In this document: in pieces, positions 9,018 through 18,435 of the stretch
Layout: the number at the start of each line of letters is the position of its first letter
How positions within the stretch are numbered: position 1 is the stretch's first letter
From: Gillisia mitskevichiae
GTDB lineage: Bacteria > Bacteroidota > Bacteroidia > Flavobacteriales > Flavobacteriaceae
Direction of reading: 5' to 3'
Assembly: GCF_003634585.1 (NCBI RefSeq)
Contig: NZ_RBLG01000001.1
Location: 868,001 to 932,000 of the forward strand
Length of the DNA stretch: 64,000 bases
Made by a program: the position numbers and the translations under genes
Notes under the pieces: model-generated
What the model was told of the DNA's origin: nothing
The model's database searches: none
Seen by the model: only the letters and a program-made list of their open reading frames with translations

Positions 9018-9359
9018 ATGTCTACAGAGCCTAACTTTTTTGAGCGAGTTTATGAGGTAGTAAAACTTATACCTTCAGGAAGAGTTTCTTCTTATGGAGC
9101 AATTGCAAGATATTTAGGAGCCGCAAGAAGTGCTAGAATGGTGGGATGGGCAATGAACAAAGCACATGATCTTGAAGATGTTCCTGCTCAAAGAGTAGTG
9201 AATAGGTTGGGGTTACTTACCGGGAAACATCATTTTGGAGGTACTAATGCCATGCAGCAATTGTTAGAAAACGAAGGCGTAGTGATAAAAAATAACCAAA
9301 TTCAGAATTTCGAAAAAGTATTCTGGGATCCAAATAAAGAATTAGAAAGACCGCTTTAA
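9018..9359 (+). CDS. Alkyltransferase-like protein (MGMT/Ada C-terminal domain without reactive Cys)
   Basis: A 113-residue MGMT-type DNA-binding domain: an N-terminal helix with RVYEVVKLIPSGRVSSYGAI, the Arg finger region GAARSARMVGWAMN, and the active-site loop. In true O6-alkylguanine transferases that loop is PCHR. Here it is PAQRVV (A57), so the alkyl-accepting cysteine is missing. By analogy with bacterial and yeast ATL proteins it would bind O6-alkylguanine and hand the lesion to nucleotide excision repair, not repair it directly. It follows the LysE-type gene by 3 bp. Confidence 0.85.
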   Translation: MSTEPNFFERVYEVVKLIPSGRVSSYGAIARYLGAARSARMVGWAMNKAHDLEDVPAQRVVNRLGLLTGKHHFGGTNAMQQLLENEGVVIKNNQIQNFEKVFWDPNKELERPL

Positions 9360-9422
9360 AATTTTGAAAAAGGTATCTATAATTTCTGCTTATCCTACAA
9401 TAAATCAATTATAAGGGAATAC

Positions 9423-9453
9423 TTCGTTTTCTTGGGGAAACCCTCTATATTTG
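9423..9453 (+). promoter_or_regulatory. Predicted Bacteroidota promoter for the mrp operon
   Basis: The -7 element TATATTTG (9446-9453) is an exact match to TAnnTTTG. A weak -33 element TTCG (9423-9426) lies 19 bp upstream. It ends 33 bp before the likely mrp start at 9487. Confidence 0.5.
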
Positions 9454-9486
9454 CATTTTAGAATCAATCTATATAAGAGATTGAAA

Positions 9487-10632
9487 ATGAAACAAATTCA
9501 AATGAAATTGAACAGAAAAGATATATTAGCAGCTCTTGAAACTATTTCTCTTTCCGGTGAGGGTAGTAATATGGTGGAAAGCGGTGCCGTGAAAAATGTG
9601 ATGACCTTTGGAGATGAGGTAGTGGTAGATTTAGTAATGACCACTCCTGCCATGCATATTAAAAAAAGGGCAGAAGCAGATATAATTAAAGTTATTCAAG
9701 AAAAGATCTTTGATAAGGCTATCGTAAAAGTGAATATCAAAGTGGAAGCTCCAGAGAAACCTACTATAAAAGGAAAGGCAATCCCTGGAATTAAAAACAT
9801 TATTGCAGTTGCCTCTGGAAAAGGTGGAGTTGGAAAATCTACTGTTACCGCAAACTTAGCGGTGTCTTTGGCTAAAATGGGTTTTAAAGTAGGACTATTA
9901 GATGCTGATATTTATGGGCCATCCATGCCTATTATGCTAGATGTTGAAACAGAACGACCTTTGTCTGTTAATGTAGATGGAAAGTCTAAAATGAAACCGG
10001 TAGAAAGCTACGGAGTTAAATTATTATCTATAGGCTTTTTCACAAAACCAGATCAAGCCGTAGTATGGCGTGGGCCAATGGCTGCAAAGGCATTAAATCA
10101 GATGATTTTTGATGCCGCTTGGGGAGAATTAGATTTTATGTTAATAGATCTTCCTCCGGGAACAGGTGATATTCATTTATCCATCATGCAATCTCTTCCT
10201 ATCACTGGAGCGGTTATCGTAAGTACTCCGCAAAATGTAGCACTTGCAGATGCTAAAAAAGGGGTGGCAATGTTTCAACAGGAAAGCATTAATGTTCCTG
10301 TATTGGGAATTATAGAGAATATGGCATATTTTACTCCTGAAGAATTACCAGAGAACAAATACTATATTTTCGGGAAAGAAGGAGCAAGAAATCTTGCAAC
10401 AGATCTTGGAGTTCCATTTTTAGGAGAAATTCCATTAGTACAAAGTATTCGTGAAGCTGGAGATCTTGGAAGACCAGCAGCTTTACAAACAGCTACTGCT
10501 TTAGCAAGTTCTTTTGAAGAATTAACCAGAAATGTAGTGCAGGAAACAGTAAATAGAAATACAAGCTTACCTCCAACCGAAGCTATAAAAATTACTACCA
10601 TGGCTGGATGTAGTGCTGTAAAAGGAAAATAA
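9487..10632 (+). CDS. Mrp/ApbC-family P-loop iron-sulfur carrier
   Basis: A 381-residue Fe-S cluster carrier/assembly ATPase. The N-terminal DUF59/MIP18-like domain (about 1-90) is followed by a SIMIBI-class NTPase with the deviant Walker A GKGGVGKST (111-119), DADIYGPSMP, and LIDLPPGTGD. The predicted transcript starts downstream of an upstream in-frame TTG, so I take the ATG at 9487; the ATG at 9502 is almost as good. The CPHC-type cysteine pair that many Mrp/NBP35 proteins use to bridge a cluster is absent: the corresponding stretch reads NMAYFTPEELPENKYYIFG. One cysteine is near the C-terminus (AGCSAVKGK). The gene abuts the NifU-domain gene, so both belong to one Fe-S assembly operon. 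Confidence 0.88.
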   Translation: MKQIQMKLNRKDILAALETISLSGEGSNMVESGAVKNVMTFGDEVVVDLVMTTPAMHIKKRAEADIIKVIQEKIFDKAIVKVNIKVEAPEKPTIKGKAIPGIKNIIAVASGKGGVGKSTVTANLAVSLAKMGFKVGLLDADIYGPSMPIMLDVETERPLSVNVDGKSKMKPVESYGVKLLSIGFFTKPDQAVVWRGPMAAKALNQMIFDAAWGELDFMLIDLPPGTGDIHLSIMQSLPITGAVIVSTPQNVALADAKKGVAMFQQESINVPVLGIIENMAYFTPEELPENKYYIFGKEGARNLATDLGVPFLGEIPLVQSIREAGDLGRPAALQTATALASSFEELTRNVVQETVNRNTSLPPTEAIKITTMAGCSAVKGK

Positions 10633-10875
10633 ATGACGACTGAAGAAATCAGAATTAATGTAGAAAAAGCCCTGCAAGAAATTAGACCTTTTTTGCAAAG
10701 TGATGGGGGAGATATTTCTTTAATTTCAATTGAAGATGATCGCCTAGTAAAAGTTCAGTTGGAAGGGGCTTGTGTTGGTTGCCACGTTAACCAGATGACA
10801 TTGAAATCTGGTGTTGAAATGACCATTAAAAAATATGCGCCGCAAATAGAAAAAGTGGTAAATATTGAAAGGTAA
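10633..10875 (+). CDS. NifU-like C-terminal domain (NfuA-type) Fe-S scaffold
   Basis: An 80-residue stand-alone Nfu domain. It has the QSDGGDI segment and the CVGC motif (C47, C50) that binds a [4Fe-4S] cluster between two subunits. It starts directly after the mrp stop codon and would load or receive clusters from the Mrp carrier. The N-terminal A-type domain of E. coli NfuA is absent, as is common in Bacteroidota. Confidence 0.92.
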   Translation: MTTEEIRINVEKALQEIRPFLQSDGGDISLISIEDDRLVKVQLEGACVGCHVNQMTLKSGVEMTIKKYAPQIEKVVNIER

Positions 10876-10918
10876 GCGGGATTTTACCCACTTATCTTTT
10901 ATTGCAAATTGAAAAAGA

Positions 10919-11980
10919 ATGATTAAAACAGATATTATTATAATCGGTGCCGGACCCACAGGTTTGTTTACCGTATTTGAAGCGGGATTGCTTAAATTAA
11001 AATGTCATTTAATTGATGCATTGCCTATTCCAGGTGGACAATGTGCCGAGATCTATCCAAAAAAACCAATTTATGATATTCCTGGATTTCCAGAAGTACT
11101 GGCTGGAGATCTGGTAGATAATCTAATGGAACAAATAAAGCCTTTTAGTCCTGGTTTTACTCTAGGAGATAGGGCAGAAACACTAGATAAATTAGAAGAT
11201 GGAACTTTTGTTGTAACTACTTCTAGAGGTGTTAAACATAATGCGCCAGTGGTGGTAATTGCAGGTGGCTTAGGGAGTTTTGAGCCTAGAAAACCGCCTA
11301 TTCCTACCATATCAAATTTTGAAGATAAAGGAGTTTCTTATATTATTAGAGATCCAGAGGTTTACAGAGATAAATCTGTGGTAATTGCTGGGGGCGGAGA
11401 TTCTGCTTTAGATTGGTCTATTTTCCTATCTAATATTGCGAAGGAAGTTTCTTTGGTTCATAGAAGAAGAGATTTTAGAGGAGCATTGGATTCCGTAGAA
11501 AAAGTAGAAGAGTTATCTAAGATTGGGAAGATCAATTTGATCACAGATGCTGAAGTTGTAGATCTTAAAGGAGAAGATCAACTAGAGGCTGTAATAATTC
11601 GTCATAAAGGAAACGCTGCAGAAGAGGAAGTAAAACCTACAGATCATTTTATTCCTTTATTCGGTCTTTCTCCAAAACTTGGCCCAATTGGCGATTGGGG
11701 ATTAGAGATTGAAAAAAATGCCATTAAGGTTGATAATACTTACGATTATCAAACCAATATCCCTGGAGTTTATGCCATAGGAGATGTAAATACCTATCCG
11801 GGAAAATTAAAACTCATCCTTTGTGGTTTCCATGAAGCTGCTATTATGTGTCAAAGTGCGTATCAAAGAATTAATCCTGACAAAAAGTATGTTATGAAAT
11901 ACACTACAGTTAGTGGGATTAGCGGATTTGATGGTTCTAAAAAAGAAGCAAAACGAGAAGTTGTTAAAAGTATAAATTAA
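10919..11980 (+). CDS. Thioredoxin-reductase-like ferredoxin-NADP(+) reductase (type 2 FNR)
   Basis: A 353-residue flavoprotein. The FAD motif IIIIGAGPTGLF lies at 6-17, PGGQCAEIYPKKPIYDIPG follows, and the NADP-binding motif VVIAGGGDSALDWS is in the second Rossmann domain. A late FAD contact reads VYAIGDVNTYPGK. The CxxC redox pair of thioredoxin reductases is missing, which with the length and the YDIPG segment places it in the TrxR-like FNR group. The [2Fe-2S] ferredoxin encoded 20 bp downstream is the obvious electron partner, and the Fe-S assembly genes upstream fit this role. Confidence 0.88.
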   Translation: MIKTDIIIIGAGPTGLFTVFEAGLLKLKCHLIDALPIPGGQCAEIYPKKPIYDIPGFPEVLAGDLVDNLMEQIKPFSPGFTLGDRAETLDKLEDGTFVVTTSRGVKHNAPVVVIAGGLGSFEPRKPPIPTISNFEDKGVSYIIRDPEVYRDKSVVIAGGGDSALDWSIFLSNIAKEVSLVHRRRDFRGALDSVEKVEELSKIGKINLITDAEVVDLKGEDQLEAVIIRHKGNAAEEEVKPTDHFIPLFGLSPKLGPIGDWGLEIEKNAIKVDNTYDYQTNIPGVYAIGDVNTYPGKLKLILCGFHEAAIMCQSAYQRINPDKKYVMKYTTVSGISGFDGSKKEAKREVVKSIN

Positions 11981-12000
11981 GGATTCTAGTTTTCTAAGAT

Positions 12001-12336
12001 ATGTCTGATATTAATATTACCATAATAGATAGAGAAGGTAAAGCTCACAATGTAGAGGCACCCACAGATATGAATATGAACTTGATGGAGATAGTGCGAA
12101 TGCACGAATTGGCTCCAGAAGGGACTATAGGAATCTGCGGGGGAATGGCCATGTGTGCGTCTTGCCAGTGTTATGTTTTAAGTCATGAGCATCTTCTTCC
12201 AGAGAAAAGTTATGAAGAAGAAGATATGTTAGATCAGGCATTTTTTGTTGAAGATAATAGTAGGTTGGGTTGCCAGATAAATATTACTGAAGAACTAGAA
12301 GGTTTGGAAGTGAAGCTTGCGCCAGAATCTACCTAA
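12001..12336 (+). CDS. [2Fe-2S] ferredoxin, adrenodoxin type
   Basis: A 111-residue ferredoxin with the ligand pattern C46-x5-C52-x2-C55 ... C91 (GICGGMAMCASC and LGCQI), the adrenodoxin/Isc-type spacing. It directly follows the FNR gene and is probably reduced by it. An extra cysteine (C57) sits next to the cluster loop. Likely uses are Fe-S assembly or feeding an oxygenase; neither is shown by the sequence. Confidence 0.9.
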   Translation: MSDINITIIDREGKAHNVEAPTDMNMNLMEIVRMHELAPEGTIGICGGMAMCASCQCYVLSHEHLLPEKSYEEEDMLDQAFFVEDNSRLGCQINITEELEGLEVKLAPEST

Positions 12337-12412
12337 ATATCTTAATATATTTTCATTAAGCACTAAATTCTAATTTTATTATATCTTGCAGTTAATGGAT
12401 ATAGTAAAGGAA

Positions 12413-15178
12413 ATGAGAGTAGTTTTAACTGGCTTGCTTCTAATAGCATGTTTTACTCTACAAGGGCAAGAAATAGCACCTTATTTCACAAATTATTTAA
12501 AGACAGATTATAAAGGAGAGAATTCCAATTGGGATATTACTCAACATCCAGATGGCACTATATATGTCGCAAACAATAAAAATCTTCTAGCTTTTAATGG
12601 AGATTTTTGGACTAAATATATGTTGCCTTCAAAAGGAATATTTAGGTCTGTAAGCGTTATAAACGATACTTTATATTCAGGTTCCTATCATGAGTTTGGT
12701 TATTGGATTAAAAATGCTAATAACGAATTGGTATACAAATCTATAAGTGATTCCCTCAATTCAAAATTTTTCAATAATGATGAGATTTGGAAAATAATCC
12801 CGTTTGGCGATGAGATTTTATTTCAATCTTTCAATAAGATTTATAGATATAACACAAAAACCAAAAGTATTAAGGTGCTGCCATTTGGAAATATTTCAGC
12901 AGTATATACTTTCCTAATTCAGGAAAATTTATATGTAGGCACCAAATATAATGGAATTTATAAAATAGAGAAGGATAGCCTGAAGCAATTAGAATGGAGT
13001 AAACCGCTGGAAGATTTTACTGTTCAAAGTATTGTGGATTATAATGGTGGATTATTGATAGCGACTCAAATTAACGGTCTTTATTATTATAAAAACGCGG
13101 AACTAAATAAATGGTCTTTTTCTTCTTTTGATGAAATGAAATATCTGGAGATTAATAATCTAAAGGTCGTAAATGATCTTGTTTGTGTGGGGACTATTAA
13201 TAATGGGCTCATGGTTTATAACTCTAAGGGTTTACTTAAGCATGTGTATAATAAGAAAAATGGCTTAGCAAATAATACGGTTTTAAGGCAATATTTAGAC
13301 GATCAGAACAATTTATGGCTTGCCTTGGATAATGGTTTATCAAAGATATTCCTTACTAAGGAGGTCTATGCCTATAATGATAAATCGGGTTTGTTAGGAA
13401 CGGTATATAGTATCGTAGATCAAGGCGAAGAACTTTTAATAGGGTCTAATCATGGCGTATTTTCTTTAAAGGGAACTCAACTGGAGTTTTTAAAATCTTC
13501 AAATGGACAGGTATGGAATTTAACTAAGGTAGGAGATGAGGTTATTTGTGGACATAACAATGGTACCTATAGTATTAAGAACGATCAATTCAAGCTTATA
13601 AGCAGCACTAATGGAGGAATGGATTTCGTTAATATCTCTGGTACTGAATATTATTTACAACCAAATTATTCTGGTGTTACCAGATATCATAAAATAAATG
13701 GAGTCTGGGAATCTTTTAGGTTTAAGGAGTTAGATTTTCCCGTTCAAGGGATATATTTTGATGACAACCAAAATTTATGGGTAGATGCCGCGCATAAAGG
13801 AGTATTTAAATACAAGATCTCTAATGACTTTAATGAATTAAAACTTTTAAAAAGCTATAATAAGTCTGATGTTCTCTATGAAATGTTCGCCATTGGCTCA
13901 CAAGTATTTCTAACTAAAAAAGACGAAATATATAGATATGATGCTATTCATGCTTCTTTAGCAAGAGACTCAGTTTTAGAAAAACGATTACGGCCATTTA
14001 CCAGTATAGCAGGTATCGACAAGGAGTTACTGGTTGTTAAGAATGTAAATTCACTTAGAATCACCTCCAAAGCAGGTGATAATTTATATAATTTTAATGA
14101 GGAGTTAATTAATAGTAGAATTGTTAAGAATTCTCCTAGTTCAACAAAAATTGACAATTCACTTTTCTTATTTCTAGATGATGGTTTTTTAAAGATCAAC
14201 CCATCTGCTGCCCAGACAAAGGAAGACTTACCAAATCTCTCTTTGGAGATGGTAAAAGTTAATGGGGTTGCTCATGCTCTTAATAATTCTATTAATATCC
14301 CTTTTAAAAAGAACACTATCAGTTTCAAGTTTTCCAGTCATTCCCCCGGAACTTTATCATTACCATTATATTCTTTGAAATTGGAAGGTTACGATAAGAA
14401 ATGGTCTACACCTTCTATAAATTCTCAAGTTGTATATCAAAATCTTCAGCCAGGAGATTATGAATTTAAAGTGAGGAATTTAAGTGGAGATGAAAATACA
14501 GAAAAAACGCTTTTTGTATTCAGTGTTCTGCAACCATGGTATTTCAATGTTTGGGCGTGGATTAGTTATTTAATTCTTTTAATATTGGTTCTATTTCTTG
14601 TTCATTATTATAATAAAAGCAAGTTCAAAAGAAAGAAGAAGTTACTTGAAAGGGAGTTGGATTATAAGCAAAAACTCAGCTTTCAAAAGCAAAATTTCGA
14701 GAACAATAATAAAATAACTCAATTAGAACAAGAAAAATTAAAAACTCAGCTAAAGTCTAAAAGCAAGGAGTTAGCTTCTTACGCTGCATTAATGGCTAAA
14801 AAAGAGGATATGTTGAATGAAATAGAAAGAGAAATATTAAAATCTAATATTAAAAAGGAAAATAAAAAACTCTATTCAACACTTATGAATATTAAAGAGC
14901 AACAATCAAATTCTCAAAATGATTGGGCGCTTTTTGATAGAAATTTTAATGAACTTCATGTTGACTTTTTTAAGATCTTACAACAGAAATTTCCAGATCT
15001 TACTCCCAAAGATCTAAAAATGTGCGCTTATCTTGTAATGAATCTTAGTTCTAAAGAAATTGCTCCTTTAGTGGGTATAACTTATAGAAGTGTAGAATTA
15101 CATAGATATAGACTTCGTAAGAAGTTTAATCTACCTAAAAATAAAAATTTGGTTAAATTTTTACATAATGTGGATTAA
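12413..15178 (+). CDS. Membrane-anchored beta-propeller/LuxR-type regulator of the PUL
   Basis: About 921 residues. The ATG at 12413 gives a clean signal peptide (MRVVLTGLLLIACFTLQGQE); an ATG at 12395 is also possible. A periplasmic two-component-regulator-type propeller (repeats with NGLANNTVLRQYLDDQNNLW-type segments) is followed by a Y_Y_Y domain (YSLKLEGYDKKW), one membrane helix (about 714-733) and a long cytosolic coiled coil. The C-terminus is a LuxR/GerE-type HTH (SSKEIAPLVGITYRSVELHRYRLRKK split over helices). There is no histidine kinase or receiver, so this is not a hybrid HTCS. It lies directly before susC on the same strand and probably senses oligosaccharides in the periplasm and controls the PUL. 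Confidence 0.85.
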   Translation: MRVVLTGLLLIACFTLQGQEIAPYFTNYLKTDYKGENSNWDITQHPDGTIYVANNKNLLAFNGDFWTKYMLPSKGIFRSVSVINDTLYSGSYHEFGYWIKNANNELVYKSISDSLNSKFFNNDEIWKIIPFGDEILFQSFNKIYRYNTKTKSIKVLPFGNISAVYTFLIQENLYVGTKYNGIYKIEKDSLKQLEWSKPLEDFTVQSIVDYNGGLLIATQINGLYYYKNAELNKWSFSSFDEMKYLEINNLKVVNDLVCVGTINNGLMVYNSKGLLKHVYNKKNGLANNTVLRQYLDDQNNLWLALDNGLSKIFLTKEVYAYNDKSGLLGTVYSIVDQGEELLIGSNHGVFSLKGTQLEFLKSSNGQVWNLTKVGDEVICGHNNGTYSIKNDQFKLISSTNGGMDFVNISGTEYYLQPNYSGVTRYHKINGVWESFRFKELDFPVQGIYFDDNQNLWVDAAHKGVFKYKISNDFNELKLLKSYNKSDVLYEMFAIGSQVFLTKKDEIYRYDAIHASLARDSVLEKRLRPFTSIAGIDKELLVVKNVNSLRITSKAGDNLYNFNEELINSRIVKNSPSSTKIDNSLFLFLDDGFLKINPSAAQTKEDLPNLSLEMVKVNGVAHALNNSINIPFKKNTISFKFSSHSPGTLSLPLYSLKLEGYDKKWSTPSINSQVVYQNLQPGDYEFKVRNLSGDENTEKTLFVFSVLQPWYFNVWAWISYLILLILVLFLVHYYNKSKFKRKKKLLERELDYKQKLSFQKQNFENNNKITQLEQEKLKTQLKSKSKELASYAALMAKKEDMLNEIEREILKSNIKKENKKLYSTLMNIKEQQSNSQNDWALFDRNFNELHVDFFKILQQKFPDLTPKDLKMCAYLVMNLSSKEIAPLVGITYRSVELHRYRLRKKFNLPKNKNLVKFLHNVD

Positions 15179-15207
15179 GGCATTACGAAAACGTTGTAAT
15201 TAGCCTC

Positions 15208-15240
15208 ACTTTACCACATCTTTACCACATCATTACTCAA
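15208..15240 (+). promoter_or_regulatory. Triple 11-bp direct repeat upstream of susC (operator candidate)
   Basis: TTACC at 15211-15215 and 15222-15226 and TTACT at 15233-15237 are spaced exactly 11 bp. The first two units are identical (CTTTACCACAT). This lies 30 bp after the regulator gene and about 210 bp before susC. An exact TAnnTTTG element (TAGCTTTG, 15365-15372) follows, without a clear -33. The binder could be the PUL regulator or the PhoB-like protein, whose own candidate boxes share TTACC and the 11-bp period. Confidence 0.5.
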
Positions 15241-15450
15241 TTTTATTAATTTAATTACTTTATTTTTTATTTATAAAGTAATGTTATACAAGGTTTTAGG
15301 CTTATCTTTAAACTTGATGTGTTTACTTATATTAAGTGAATGTTAATTTTGCTCTTTCTAATCTTAGCTTTGGTATAATCTCGTTGTCTTTTAATGCGCT
15401 TTGATATTAATAAATCTGAAAACATTAATTCTTCAAAAATAATTGTGCTT

Positions 15451-18423
15451 ATGAAAACAAAATTTACTTTATTATTTGTGTTGCTGAACATGTTTTATTT
15501 TCAATTACAAGCTCAGGACAGAATAATTTCTGGAACCGTTACCTCGGAACCAGATGGAGTTAGTCTTCCTGGAGTTAATGTTCTGGTTAAAGGTACTTCA
15601 ACTGGAACTATTACCGATTTTGATGGGAACTATTCTATTAGTGCAAGCGAAAACGATATCTTAATATTTAGTTTTTTAGGATTCGAAACCATTGAGGAAA
15701 GTGTTGGTGCACGTAATAATATAAACGTATTAATGGCTGAAAGCGCTTCTTCTTTAGGAGAGGTTGTACTGGTGGGGTATGGAAGTACTAGAAAACAAGA
15801 TGTAACGGGTTCTATTACCAGAATAAATGCTGAAGAACTTCTAAAGCAACCAGCATTAACTCCAACTCAGTCTTTACAAGGTAAAGCTGCCGGAGTGCAA
15901 ATTATTAGTTCTGGTGCTCCGGGTAGTTCTCCGGTTGTTCGTATACGTGGTACAGGTACTGTACAGGCGGGGCGTGATCCTATTTATGTAGTAGATGGAA
16001 TAATTACAGATAGAATAGACAATATTAGCAGTGAAGATATTACTACAATAGATATACTTAAGGATGCATCTTCATTAGCCATTTATGGAACAAGAGGAGC
16101 TAATGGAGTTATTATTGTAACTACTAAGGCTGGAAAAATTGGTAAGATGCAAATCGATATATCTTCCTATTTTGGGGTTAAGGATGTATTGAGTAGTGTA
16201 GACATGGCGAATTCTAGCTCCTATGTAGATTTTACAAATCGTGCATTTGGATTTCAGCGATTTGACCAAGAACAACAATACGATACCGATTGGTATGATG
16301 AAATAACCCGAATAGGGACAGTTACCAATCATAACATTTCTGTAAGTGGTGGTACCGAAAAAATGACCTCTTACTTTAGTGCAAACTACTTCGAGGAAGA
16401 AGGAATTTTAATTGGAAACGATTATCGCAGACTTAACTTAAGAAGTAAGGCTACTTATAATTTGTCTTCTAAATTAAAGTTCGATCATAATATTTCTTTA
16501 TCCCTTAATCGCTCGGTTCCAAAACCTTTTTCAACATTCACTACGGCATATAAACAATCTCCAATTGTACCTGTAAGATATATTGGAGGCTCTTTCGATG
16601 GAAGATTTGGAGTGCCATTCGATAATTCTGGAGCAAGATTTAATAATGTTGGAAATGCGGTTGCAGATCTAGTTTTGAATGATGAAAAAAGGAAGAACTT
16701 GGTTTTGCAAGGAAATGTTTCTGCAACCTATGACTTTACTGATTATTTATCTGGAACCACAAGATTTGGAATTGAGAGTGGATATGGTAAATCTTACACG
16801 TTCACTCCAAATTTAGAGCAATTCCTTGCAGGTGATCCCACCAGAGAAGTATCAGATTTTGATTCTCCAAATAGAAATACATTAAGAGTTAGAAAAGATG
16901 ATTTTTACCACTGGGTATTCGATGCTTTTTTAACTTTTGATAAAAACTTTTCTGAAAAACATGGGGTTAAAGTAACTTTAGGTACTACTGCAGAAGAGGA
17001 ACAAAACGATTTTTTAGAAGGTACACGAAATAACGTGCCAGAAGATTCAAATCTTTTCTCCTTAAACAATGGTGAGCAAGGAACAGACGTTGTAAGCAAT
17101 GCTCTTTCAGATAAAAGAAGGTTGCGCTCTTATTTTGCACGTCTAAATTATGACTTCGATAATAAATACCTTTTAACAGCTACTATAAGACGAGATGGCT
17201 CCAGTGTCTTTGCAAACACAGATGAAAAATGGGGTAATTTCCCATCTGTTGGTCTTGGGTGGTTGATCTCTAATGAAGAGTTTCTAAATAATTCAAATTT
17301 CTTAAACACTCTTAAATTAAGAGCAAGTTGGGGACAATTGGGAAACCAAAATATTCCATTAAATGCGCTTACGTTCGATTCAAATTTAGGAACTGTTTTT
17401 GGGCCTGATCAAGTACTTGTTCCTGGTTCAACGATCACTGCAATTATAGATGAAAACGTTGGTTGGGAAGTAACTGAAGAATATGATATAGGAGTTGAGT
17501 TTTCCTTCTTAGATAATAGACTATCTGGGGAATTTGATTATTACGACAGATTAAACAAAAATGCAATTTTACCTATTAGTTTACCAGATGCTTTTGGGGC
17601 TTCTGGAATCACACTAACCCACGCTGGTAAGATTAGAAACAAAGGTTTAGAATTTGCCTTGAATTGGAATGACAAAATAAGTGATGACTTTAACTATCAT
17701 ATAAGTGGGAATATTACAACCAATGACAATAATCTGGAAGAGATCACTAACCCTTTTGCGTTTGAGCAACAAGGAGGAAGTATCGATAATGGACAAGTAA
17801 CAAAACTCTTAAGAGTAGGACAGCCTCTAGGAAGTTTCTTTTTACTAGAAGTTGAAGGCTTTGATGAAAGAGGAGAATTTGTTTATAGAGATTTAAATAA
17901 CGATGGTGAAATTGATAACGATGACCGTCAGTTCTTCGGATCAATTCAGCCGGATATATTCTATGGTATAAGTGGTGGTTTTGATTACAAAAACTGGGAT
18001 TTTAATATAGAAGGTTATGGAAATGCTGGGAGTATGGTATATAATGGTAAAAAAGCCCAGCGTTTTGGAGGAGAAAATATTGAGGCAAGTGTCGCCAATA
18101 ACATATTCAACTTTGATAATGGTTCTAACATGAACCCGGCGCCATCTAATGAAGTGTTGCCATCATCTACTTATTTCTTGGAAAGTGGAGATTTCTTCAG
18201 AATTAATAATATAACAGTTGGGTACACATTGCCAGATGTATTTACTGGAGTTGAAAAAATAAGGGTGTATGCTTTGGCACAAAACCCCTTTATCTTCAAG
18301 GAATTCACAGGATTTACACCAGAATTACCAGGAAATGGGGATCCATTAGCCAGCTCAGGAATTGAATTGAATGCATACCCATCTGTAAAGTCCTATATCG
18401 TAGGTGTGAATTTAAATTTTTAA
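15451..18423 (+). CDS. susC: SusC-like TonB-dependent glycan transporter
   Basis: A 990-residue outer-membrane transporter. The ATG at 15451 gives the signal peptide MKTKFTLLFVLLNMFYFQLQ; an upstream in-frame ATG at 15394 would only add a hydrophilic leader. The CarboxypepD_reg-like domain (about 25-105, VSLPGVNVLVKGTSTGT) is followed by the SusC plug with SLQGKAAGVQI, VRIRGTGTV and the family signature GANGVIIVTTKAG, then the barrel. With the SusD gene 12 bp downstream it forms the glycan import complex. Given the adjacent GH144 and GH3 enzymes the cargo is probably beta-1,2-gluco-oligosaccharide. Confidence 0.93.
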   Translation: MKTKFTLLFVLLNMFYFQLQAQDRIISGTVTSEPDGVSLPGVNVLVKGTSTGTITDFDGNYSISASENDILIFSFLGFETIEESVGARNNINVLMAESASSLGEVVLVGYGSTRKQDVTGSITRINAEELLKQPALTPTQSLQGKAAGVQIISSGAPGSSPVVRIRGTGTVQAGRDPIYVVDGIITDRIDNISSEDITTIDILKDASSLAIYGTRGANGVIIVTTKAGKIGKMQIDISSYFGVKDVLSSVDMANSSSYVDFTNRAFGFQRFDQEQQYDTDWYDEITRIGTVTNHNISVSGGTEKMTSYFSANYFEEEGILIGNDYRRLNLRSKATYNLSSKLKFDHNISLSLNRSVPKPFSTFTTAYKQSPIVPVRYIGGSFDGRFGVPFDNSGARFNNVGNAVADLVLNDEKRKNLVLQGNVSATYDFTDYLSGTTRFGIESGYGKSYTFTPNLEQFLAGDPTREVSDFDSPNRNTLRVRKDDFYHWVFDAFLTFDKNFSEKHGVKVTLGTTAEEEQNDFLEGTRNNVPEDSNLFSLNNGEQGTDVVSNALSDKRRLRSYFARLNYDFDNKYLLTATIRRDGSSVFANTDEKWGNFPSVGLGWLISNEEFLNNSNFLNTLKLRASWGQLGNQNIPLNALTFDSNLGTVFGPDQVLVPGSTITAIIDENVGWEVTEEYDIGVEFSFLDNRLSGEFDYYDRLNKNAILPISLPDAFGASGITLTHAGKIRNKGLEFALNWNDKISDDFNYHISGNITTNDNNLEEITNPFAFEQQGGSIDNGQVTKLLRVGQPLGSFFLLEVEGFDERGEFVYRDLNNDGEIDNDDRQFFGSIQPDIFYGISGGFDYKNWDFNIEGYGNAGSMVYNGKKAQRFGGENIEASVANNIFNFDNGSNMNPAPSNEVLPSSTYFLESGDFFRINNITVGYTLPDVFTGVEKIRVYALAQNPFIFKEFTGFTPELPGNGDPLASSGIELNAYPSVKSYIVGVNLNF

Positions 18424-18435
18424 AAAAATCTAGAT

